Source: Verrucomicrobiota bacterium
Lineage (GTDB): Bacteria; Verrucomicrobiota; Verrucomicrobiia; Chthoniobacterales; UBA10450
Direction of reading: 5' to 3'
Length of the DNA stretch: 5,148 bases
Assembly (NCBI GenBank): GCA_003221375.1
Contig: QHRI01000407.1
Location: 1-5,148, forward strand
The translations under genes were made by a program, and so were the position numbers. This document shows positions 1 through 4,649 of the stretch, one piece after another. The notes under the pieces were generated by a model that did not search any database, had not been told where the DNA came from, and saw nothing but the letters and a program-made list of their open reading frames with translations. Position 1 is the first letter of the stretch. Each line of letters opens with the position of its first letter.

Positions 1-45
1 CGAAGCGATTTCCATACGGGCTAACGTGGCGCGCCGGAGTTATAG

Positions 46-95
46 GGCAAGCGCTCCGCTTGCCAATCGGGGCGACGGCAGGCGATGCGCCCGCC
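46..95 (-). repeat. Twin-hairpin REP-like palindromic element downstream of the ABM gene
   Basis: Two perfect or near-perfect hairpins lie side by side, each with an 8-bp stem and a 3-base loop: 46-53 pairs with 57-64, and 77-84 pairs with 88-95 (one G-T wobble on the minus strand). Both have the outline GGC..GCG-loop-CGC..GCC and they are 12 bases apart. The right hairpin touches the stop codon of the ABM gene, and GTAGGGC at its border is mirrored by a TAGGGC at 43-48. No T-run follows either stem on the minus strand, so a classical intrinsic terminator is unlikely. The paired design resembles REP/BIME elements, which protect or end transcripts in other bacteria. Only one copy is in the window, so repeat status is inferred. 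Confidence 0.5.
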
Positions 96-410
96 CTACA
101 GTTCTCTCGCAATCGCGATGCGATAATGCTGCGCCGGCTCCATTCGTGTAATAAGTTTTTCGACTCCCGGAAAAATCACTGGCTTGCTCTCATCGGAGCC
201 GGCAAATTCTTTTACACCATCCATTGAATCGAATCGAAGCAGTGTGACGAATTCCATTTCATCGGCATCTTCGCGCATGAACAATCTTGCGCCGCGGTAG
301 CCTTTGATGTTTCGCGCAGCGATGCTCGGGAAAATTTCATCGCGCAGCATGTTCTCGTACGTCTTCGCGTCCGATCGCTTCGTCCAGCCATGCCAGATCC
401 GCGCAATCAT
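96..410 (-). CDS. ABM-domain (antibiotic biosynthesis monooxygenase-like) small protein
   Basis: This 104-residue protein has the pattern of the dimeric alpha/beta-barrel (ferredoxin-like) ABM family, which usually has 90-110 residues. The start MIARIWHG (1-8) forms the first strand. An amphipathic helix with YENMLRDEIFPSI follows (18-30), then the strand KGYRGARLFMRE (36-47), the strand EFVTLLRFDSMDGVKEFAG (53-71) with the typical W/F-D-S turn into a second helix, and a C-terminal strand ending QHYRIAIA. Such proteins are cytosolic dimers; members include heme-degrading and quinone-forming monooxygenases, but many have no known substrate, and no catalytic residue here allows a choice. The start ATG has only a weak GAGAAG site (420-425), which sits at the foot of a hairpin. 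It follows fabI on the same strand after 92 bases and may be co-transcribed with it. A metabolic link to FabI is not shown. Confidence 0.8.
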   Translation of the reverse strand: MIARIWHGWTKRSDAKTYENMLRDEIFPSIAARNIKGYRGARLFMREDADEMEFVTLLRFDSMDGVKEFAGSDESKPVIFPGVEKLITRMEPAQHYRIAIAREL

Positions 411-419
411 CTGTCAATG

Positions 420-425
420 CTTCTC
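420..425 (-). promoter_or_regulatory. Weak ribosome binding site of the ABM gene, at the foot of a hairpin
   Basis: On the minus strand GAGAAG lies 9 bases before the ATG at 410. It follows immediately after the 3' arm of the hairpin at 426-482, so ribosome access could depend on whether that hairpin is folded. The match to the Shine-Dalgarno consensus is only partial. Confidence 0.35.
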
Positions 426-482
426 ATGCTCATGCTCGCGATCGTCCTCGACGGATTGTTGTTCGATTACGAGCACGAGCAC
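426..482 (-). repeat. Imperfect inverted repeat / hairpin between fabI and the ABM gene
   Basis: Each arm is a tandem of two six-base units: plus-strand ATGCTCATGCTCG at 426-438 and CGAGCACGAGCAC at 470-482. Read as minus-strand RNA, the 13 positions all pair, two of them as G-U; read as plus-strand RNA the same two positions are A-C mismatches. After a 2x2 internal loop, ATCG/CGAT adds four more pairs, leaving a loop of about 19 bases. The strand preference points to a role in the transcript of fabI and the ABM gene. There is no T-run, so it is not a standard terminator. It fills most of the 92-base spacer. It could instead be a degenerate GAGCAY microsatellite or one copy of a dispersed element. 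Confidence 0.5.
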
Positions 483-502
483 GATCAGGAGCGTGATGAG
501 AA

Positions 503-1279
503 TCACATTCCCATTATTTGATACCCGCCATCGACATAGATGACCTGGCCGGTTATCGCCGCGGCTCCGTCACTGGCGAGAAAAACTCCGGTGGCGCCTA
601 ACTCGGCCGGATCGCAACTGCGTTTCAATGGTGCGCGTTCCTGATAATGCTTCAACATCGAGGTGAACCCACTGATGCCACGCGCGGCCAGAGTCTGAAC
701 CGGTCCGGCAGAAAGGCAGTTTACCCGGATTTTTTTCGGGCCGAGGTCGTAGGCAAGATACCGCGTGCTTGCTTCGAGGCTGGCCTTGGCCACCCCCATT
801 ACATTGTAGTGAGGCACGACCTTTTCTGCTCCGTAATAGGTCATCGCCACGATGCTGCCGCCATTTGTCATCAAGGGTGTCGCTTCGCGCGCGAGCGCTA
901 CGAGTGAGTATGCGCTGATATCCTGTGCCATGCGGAACGCTTCGCGTGTCGTGCTTACAAAATCGCCTTCCAACGCTTCCCTCGGAGCGAATGCAAGCGA
1001 ATGAAGCATTAAATCGACGCGCTGGGTCTGACCCCGCACATTTTCGAAGAATGCTTTGATTTCATCGTCGCTTGAAACGTCGCAGGAAAACAAGGGAGTG
1101 CTTTCTCCAAACTCGCCGACGAGTTCCTCGACGTTTTCTTTTAGTCGCTCGCCTTGATAATTGAAAATCAAACGGGCGCCCGCTGCGGCCCAGGCTTTTG
1201 CGATCGCCCACGCAATGCTGCGCTTGTTTGCCACACCAAAGACGAGACCAATTTTTCCTGCCAAAACCTGCTGCGTCAT
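503..1279 (-). CDS. fabI: Enoyl-[acyl-carrier-protein] reductase [NADH], FabI type
   Basis: FabI reduces the trans-2 double bond of enoyl-ACP with NAD(P)H, the last step of each cycle of type II fatty-acid synthesis in the cytosol. The 258 residues match the family length of about 255-262. The atypical short-chain-dehydrogenase nucleotide site is seen as GVANKRSIAWAIA (15-27). The sequence HSLAFAP (93-99) lines the pocket. The catalytic pair is Y158 and K165 in YNVMGVAK (Y-x6-K), with Y148 as the second family tyrosine. SAGPVQTLAARGI (190-202) is the substrate-loop signature, and VDGGYQI closes the fold. The spacing Y-x6-K and the SIAW motif separate FabI from FabG and FabL. The ATG at 1279 is chosen because the nucleotide fold starts within 10 residues; no clear Shine-Dalgarno is seen. 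Upstream is a divergent region, downstream the ABM gene on the same strand. Confidence 0.95.
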   Translation of the reverse strand: MTQQVLAGKIGLVFGVANKRSIAWAIAKAWAAAGARLIFNYQGERLKENVEELVGEFGESTPLFSCDVSSDDEIKAFFENVRGQTQRVDLMLHSLAFAPREALEGDFVSTTREAFRMAQDISAYSLVALAREATPLMTNGGSIVAMTYYGAEKVVPHYNVMGVAKASLEASTRYLAYDLGPKKIRVNCLSAGPVQTLAARGISGFTSMLKHYQERAPLKRSCDPAELGATGVFLASDGAAAITGQVIYVDGGYQIMGM

Positions 1280-1285
1280 AAATAG

Positions 1286-1309
1286 GTTAAAACAGTTACA
1301 AGGTTACAA
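1286..1309 (-). promoter_or_regulatory. GTTACAA direct repeats in the fabI upstream region (possible operator/promoter part)
   Basis: GTTACAA occurs at 1295-1301 and again at 1303-1309, with a related GTTAAAA at 1286-1292. On the fabI strand these read TTGTAAC twice in tandem, then TTTTAAC. A TTGTAA could act as a -35 box, but a matching -10 with the right spacing before the ATG is not convincing. Spacing of eight bases between the two exact copies would suit a repeated protein contact, though AT-rich promoter DNA can give this by chance. Confidence 0.25.
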
Positions 1310-1438
1310 CGATTCGGCGTGTGGCAAAGCCATGAGACTTATGATACGCGATTATAGCGCGGGCGCTTGGCAGTCACTCGTGGAATCAGTGACCGCAGCG
1401 CTTGCCCTGCAGCCGTAGAACGCGATGGTAGCCTCCTC

Positions 1439-2125
1439 ATGACTAGTCGACTCTCATACTGCTGCGTTTTGCTTTTTTCGATTTGCGCGGTCCCGGTCTT
1501 GCCCGCACAAGAGGAAACGCAACCTGGCCGTGTGCCGAGCGCCGTCGCGTCGCCCACCGCGACCGCGTCTTCGTCTGCAACACCGACTTCTTCGGCGACC
1601 CCGCCCCAGTTGACCGATGTCCTGTTCAAGAATCTAAAAGCGCGCTCGATTGGACCGGCAGTGATGGGCGGTCGCGTCTCGGATATTGCGATTGATCCGC
1701 ATAATCCATTCGTTTTCTACGTTGGACTTGGACACGGCGGCGTTTTCAAGACGAACGATAACGGCGTTAGTTTTGAACCAATTTTCGATAAACAACCCAT
1801 GCTGTCGATTGGTGCGCTCGCTGTTGCGCCGTCCGATTCGGACGTGATCTGGGTCGGAACCGGTGAGGCCAACGATCGAAATTCGTCGGACTGGGGCGAC
1901 GGCGTTTATCGATCCACTGATGGCGGCGAGAAGTGGCAAAACGTCGGGCTGAAAAACAGCCGCACCATCGCGCGGATCGTTGTCGATCCAAAAAAACCGG
2001 ACGTCGCGTACGTGGCTGCGATGGGCAATTTGTGGTCGGACGGCGGTGAGCGCGGGTTATTCAAAACGACTGATGCAGGCAAAACTTGGAAACTGATTTT
2101 GAAAGCGGCTCAGGTCCCAGCGTGA
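1439..2125 (+). CDS. N-terminal fragment of the BNR propeller protein, with signal peptide
   Basis: The fragment has 228 residues from the ATG at 1439. This start is preferred over an upstream TTG at 1367 because it gives a proper signal peptide: R4, a hydrophobic core (VLLFSICAVPV, 10-20) and a likely cleavage after LPA (residue 23). A Ser/Thr/Ala/Pro-rich linker follows to about residue 57. The propeller begins with the family sequence LKARSIGPAVMGGRVSDIAI. Asp-box motifs lie around D107 (KTNDNGVSF), D161 (RSTDGGEKW) and D212 (KTTDAGKTW). The last about 8 residues, after WKLI, are probably read out of the ancestral frame. No good Shine-Dalgarno precedes the ATG; a five-codon reading frame starting at 1425 ends in an ATGA overlap with it. 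If expressed, the product would be a short, incomplete propeller. Confidence 0.75.
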   Translation: MTSRLSYCCVLLFSICAVPVLPAQEETQPGRVPSAVASPTATASSSATPTSSATPPQLTDVLFKNLKARSIGPAVMGGRVSDIAIDPHNPFVFYVGLGHGGVFKTNDNGVSFEPIFDKQPMLSIGALAVAPSDSDVIWVGTGEANDRNSSDWGDGVYRSTDGGEKWQNVGLKNSRTIARIVVDPKKPDVAYVAAMGNLWSDGGERGLFKTTDAGKTWKLILKAAQVPA

Positions 2126-3831
2126 CGAGTGGCGAAGACGTCGGCGGAATTTTTAAAAGCACTGATGGTGGCGCGACGTGGAAGAAGCTCGGCGGAGGCT
2201 TGTCGGCTCAAACCGGTCGCATCGGGTTGGCGATCAGCGCTGGTAACCCCAGGGTGGTCATGGCCGTGGTACAAAGTTACGAGGGAGGATTTGGCAGACT
2301 GGATGATCTTCGCAGCAAGACGGGTGGCGTTTTTCGATCTGATGACGGAGGAGAAAAATGGATGCGCGTGAGCGCGATGGATCCGCGTCCGTTTTATTTC
2401 AGCCAGATCCGCATCGATCCTGCAAACGATCAGCGCGTTTATATTTTAGGTTTCGCGCTGTTGGTATCTGATGATGGCGGCAAAAATTTCCGCGAAGATC
2501 TAAGCGAGAAAGTTCATCCGGATTGTCACGCGCTCGCAATTCAGCCCGGCACCGTGCCACCGCCGAAGCCGCCGAAACCGGAAGACAAAAACAAGCCGCC
2601 GAAACCGCAAGTTTGCCAGCGTTTGCTGCTTGGGACGGATGGCGGTGTGTATCAGAGTTTTGCCGGCGGCAAGAACTGGGACCATCTGAACAAGATTCCG
2701 TCGGGGGAATATTATCGGATTTCGCTCGACGACACGAAACCGTATTTCCGAATTGCAGGCGGCCTCCAGGACAATGAAAACTGGGTAGGCCCGAGTGGAG
2801 TGCAGAGTAAGGAGGGCATTCGCAACTTCGATTGGACTGCGTTAGCTGGCGGCGACGGCTTTTACGTCCTGTTCGATCCAACCGATCGCGACACGTTTTA
2901 TGCCGAAAGTCAGGGGGGTGAAGTCCATCGGATCAATTTGCTAAATGGCGAGATACGCCGTTTGCGTCCCGAGCCGGCGGAAGGACAGCCGCGTTATCGC
3001 TTCCATTGGAATTCGCCCATGATCATGAGTCGACATAAACCGGGCATGATTTACCTCGGCGGCAACTGTGTCTTCAAACTCACCGACCGGATGGAAAAAT
3101 ACTCGGTGATCAGTCCTGATCTTACCTATAATGATCCGACCAAAACAAATGCTACCGGCAGTGGCGCGGAAAATTATGGCGTTGTCTTTTCGCTTGCTGA
3201 ATCGCCGAAGCGCGCCGGTCTTTTGTGGGCGGGGACGGACGATGGACGGCTCTGGATCACAGAAAATGACGGTGGCAAATGGACCGAATTAACCAGCAAT
3301 TTGCCGGAGCCGGCGCGCGGTCAATGGATTGTGCGCATTGAGCCGTCCAATATCGATGCGAACGTGGGGTACGTTGCGATCAATGCGTATCGCTCGGGTA
3401 CTGATAGCCCCATGATTTTGCGCACCGCTGATCTGGGAAAAACATGGCAATCTATCACCGGCGATCTTCCGCAAGGCGATCCTGTTGAACTGATCCGCGA
3501 GGATCCGGTGAATCCGAAATTGCTTTACGCGGGAACCCACTTCGGAGTGTTCGCTTCTTTCGATCAAGGCGCACACTGGGTGCGCATTGGCGATGTTCCT
3601 TCGGTCCGAGTGGATGACATCCAGATTCATCCGCGTACCTCCGATCTTGTTATCGCAACGCACGGTCGCAGTATCGCCATCCTTGACGACACCATCCCGT
3701 TTCGCGAATTCACGCCAGAGATGGCGTCCAAGCAGGCTCAATTGTTTAGCGTGCGCCCGGTAAGCGGCGCTTATCTTCAACCGGGATTTGTTGATTCGAA
3801 CGGAAAGGGAATTTATCGCGGCCAAAACTAA
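2086..3831 (+). CDS. Central fragment of the BNR propeller protein (most blades)
   Basis: This 581-codon open frame is counted from a TTG at 2086, which is unlikely to be a real start; a GTG at 2122 and an ATG at 2260 are alternatives. It continues the preceding fragment in the -1 frame. Asp-box motifs lie near residues 27 (KSTDGGATW), 87 (RSDDGGEKW), 130 (VSDDGGKNF), 193 (QSFAGGKNW, aspartate lost), 395 (TENDGGKW), 449 (RTADLGKTW) and 493 (ASFDQGAHW). A Lys/Pro-rich insert lies near residues 155-175. The segment GGLQDNENWVGPSG and the end THGRSIAILDD (525-535) are typical of VPS10/sortilin-like bacterial propellers. It has no signal peptide of its own, so alone it would stay in the cytosol and probably not fold as a closed propeller. 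The frame ends at a TAA created by the second frame change. Confidence 0.75.
   Translation: METDFESGSGPSVTSGEDVGGIFKSTDGGATWKKLGGGLSAQTGRIGLAISAGNPRVVMAVVQSYEGGFGRLDDLRSKTGGVFRSDDGGEKWMRVSAMDPRPFYFSQIRIDPANDQRVYILGFALLVSDDGGKNFREDLSEKVHPDCHALAIQPGTVPPPKPPKPEDKNKPPKPQVCQRLLLGTDGGVYQSFAGGKNWDHLNKIPSGEYYRISLDDTKPYFRIAGGLQDNENWVGPSGVQSKEGIRNFDWTALAGGDGFYVLFDPTDRDTFYAESQGGEVHRINLLNGEIRRLRPEPAEGQPRYRFHWNSPMIMSRHKPGMIYLGGNCVFKLTDRMEKYSVISPDLTYNDPTKTNATGSGAENYGVVFSLAESPKRAGLLWAGTDDGRLWITENDGGKWTELTSNLPEPARGQWIVRIEPSNIDANVGYVAINAYRSGTDSPMILRTADLGKTWQSITGDLPQGDPVELIREDPVNPKLLYAGTHFGVFASFDQGAHWVRIGDVPSVRVDDIQIHPRTSDLVIATHGRSIAILDDTIPFREFTPEMASKQAQLFSVRPVSGAYLQPGFVDSNGKGIYRGQN
2566..2607 (+). repeat. In-frame 15-base direct repeat coding a Lys/Pro linker
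   Basis: AAGCCGCCGAAACCG occurs exactly at 2566-2580 and 2593-2607, offset by 27 bases (nine codons), and encodes KPPKP twice in a stretch PPPKPPKPEDKNKPPKP. It sits in a loop between two propeller blades and is probably an exposed flexible linker that grew by slippage. Confidence 0.8.
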
Positions 3832-4028
3832 AAGCGCCGGGCACACCGGGTTTTACTCGGTTGAGCTGGGACTTGCGGCCGAGCAAGGACGTGATTGCTG
3901 AATACGGCGGAGACGATCCCAAGCGGCTTCTCCCGGCCGGAGATTACACGGCGGAGTTAACCTTTGGCACAACGAAGATGAAACAGACGTTTCACGTTGA
4001 TCTTGCCGAAGGCATCACTCCGCGGTGA
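3822..4028 (+). pseudogene. C-terminal beta-domain remnant of the BNR propeller protein
   Basis: In the third frame 68 residues can be read without a start codon at the left end: PKLKAPGTPGFTRLSWDLRP, then DPKRLLPAGDYTAELTF and a final FHVDLAEGITPR before a TGA at 4026. Sequences like 'G-T-P-G-x-x-R-x-x-W-D-L-R' and 'L-x-P-G-x-Y-x-x-x-L' mark the beta-sandwich tail that follows the propeller in this family (compare FlgD/FN3-like tails). The intact reading of this tail argues that the damage upstream is recent or technical. The TGA lies inside the ribosome binding site of coaE, so the ancestral gene ended 9 bases before coaE. Confidence 0.75.
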
Positions 4029-4029
4029 G
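4024..4029 (+). promoter_or_regulatory. Ribosome binding site of coaE
   Basis: GGTGAG lies 8 bases before the ATG at 4038. It contains the TGA stop of the propeller gene's last frame, a layout typical of translational coupling in an operon. It supports the ATG at 4038 over the TTG at 4032, which would leave only two bases of spacing. Confidence 0.6.
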
Positions 4030-4037
4030 CCTTGCGA

Positions 4038-4649
4038 ATGCCTGCGATCGGGATCACGGGCGGAATCTCCACCGGCAAAAGCACCTTCTGCGATTGCCTG
4101 CGGGAAATTCTGCCGGCAGCAAAATTTTTTGATGCCGATCTAGCAGCTCGTTCACTCGCCGAACTTCCAGAGGTGAAAAAGGAAATCCTCGGCCAGTTTG
4201 GCAGTGGAGTCTTTTCGGCGACCGGAGACTTGAACCGAGCGAAACTTCGAGCGATAGTATTTAACAACGCGACCAAGAGGCGCGCGCTCGAACAAATTCT
4301 TCACCCTAGAATTCGACGCCAGTGGATGGCGCAGGCAGAAAGGCATCGTAATTCTCCTGATTTATTCTTTGCTGATATTCCACTTCTTTATGAAACGGGT
4401 GGTGAAACGTTGTGCGAGCGAGTCGTCGTGGTTGCCTGTTCGCATAAGGTGCAGTTAGACCGGCTGGCACAGCGAAAACTTTTGAAAGGCTCTGAAGCCG
4501 AACAAATGATTAACTCACAAATGGCACTCGAAGAGAAAATCAAACGCGCGGATCATGTCGTTTGGAATAACGGCGAGCGCGCGACACTCATGGAGCAAAC
4601 GAGGGAGCTTGTCGCGCTTTGGCAGGAGCAGTCATGGGCGAAAAGCTAA
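4038..4649 (+). CDS. coaE: Dephospho-CoA kinase
   Basis: CoaE phosphorylates the 3'-hydroxyl of the ribose in dephospho-CoA with ATP, the last step of coenzyme A synthesis, in the cytosol. The 203 residues fit the family length of about 200. A P-loop GGISTGKST (8-16) is followed by the catalytic DAD (32-34; D34 matches Asp33 of the E. coli enzyme). The family features LHPRI (88-92), IPLLYE (114-119, the substrate-side motif), Q-x-x-R-x-x-x-R (139-146, lid) and ADHVVWNNG (171-179, adenine side) follow in the right order. The ATG is chosen for its ribosome site; an in-frame TTG six bases upstream would add two residues. The P-loop has ST where many CoaE have GS or AS, which keeps the motif intact. 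The last 16 bases overlap rho. The gene lies next to, and perhaps in one transcript with, the broken propeller gene. Confidence 0.95.
   Translation: MPAIGITGGISTGKSTFCDCLREILPAAKFFDADLAARSLAELPEVKKEILGQFGSGVFSATGDLNRAKLRAIVFNNATKRRALEQILHPRIRRQWMAQAERHRNSPDLFFADIPLLYETGGETLCERVVVVACSHKVQLDRLAQRKLLKGSEAEQMINSQMALEEKIKRADHVVWNNGERATLMEQTRELVALWQEQSWAKS
4624..4628 (+). promoter_or_regulatory. Ribosome binding site of rho inside coaE
   Basis: AGGAG lies 5 bases before the ATG at 4634, within the last codons of coaE. It is the strongest Shine-Dalgarno match in the window and fixes the rho start, giving a 16-base overlap with coaE. Confidence 0.7.

Larger units (their letters stand above)
1439..4028 (+). 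pseudogene. Broken gene for a secreted Asp-box (BNR/sortilin-like) beta-propeller protein
   Basis: Three fragments in three successive frames together make one protein: signal peptide, low-complexity linker, propeller with about ten Asp-box blades (S/T-x-D-x-G-x-x-W/F), the family signature THGRSIAILDD, and a C-terminal beta domain. Each change of frame is by -1, equal to a loss of 3n+1 bases. At the first junction the distance between Asp-box aspartates falls to 92 bases, while neighbours are 162, 153 and 180 bases apart, so coding sequence is missing. At the second junction the fragment ends at KGIYRGQN, and the segment that family members usually carry before the C-terminal domain is absent. 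Members of this family are exported proteins in Acidobacteriota, Verrucomicrobiota and Bacteroidota, often annotated as glycosyl hydrolase or VPS10 domain protein, with no settled activity. Whether this is a true pseudogene or an assembly error cannot be told from the sequence. Confidence 0.8.

Noticed and set aside
1..45. Left edge before the hairpins, including the palindrome GGCGCGCC
   Set aside because: The stretch is too short to assign; the 8-base palindrome alone can occur by chance in GC-rich DNA.
46..64. Intrinsic terminator for the fabI-ABM transcript
   Set aside because: The stem is strong but no run of T follows it on the minus strand; kept as a REP-like hairpin instead.
304..543. 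Plus-strand open frame across the fabI-ABM spacer
   Set aside because: It is antisense to the ABM gene, is rich in Ser and Cys from low-complexity repeats, and has no recognisable domain.
971..1003. FabI residue A96 at the place of E. coli Gly93, a triclosan-resistance position
   Set aside because: Alanine is the normal residue at this site in Bacillus/Staphylococcus-type FabI, which are triclosan-sensitive, so it says nothing about resistance.
1367..1438. Upstream TTG start for the propeller gene
   Set aside because: It would put 24 polar residues before the signal peptide; the ATG at 1439 gives a normal exported N-terminus.
2399..2881. Minus-strand open frame of 160 codons
   Set aside because: It is antisense to Asp-box blades and the Lys/Pro insert, has biased Arg/Ser/Cys composition and no family resemblance.
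2086..3831. Programmed -1 ribosomal frameshifting joining the propeller fragments
   Set aside because: Both shifts are -1, but neither junction has an X-XXY-YYZ slippery heptamer in the correct frame, and at the first junction coding sequence is missing, which frameshifting does not explain.
3289..3846. Long antisense open frame (185 codons) against the propeller gene
   Set aside because: It mirrors the codon pattern of the well-supported plus-strand gene, has no recognisable domain and is Arg/Ile/His-rich as antisense shadows are.
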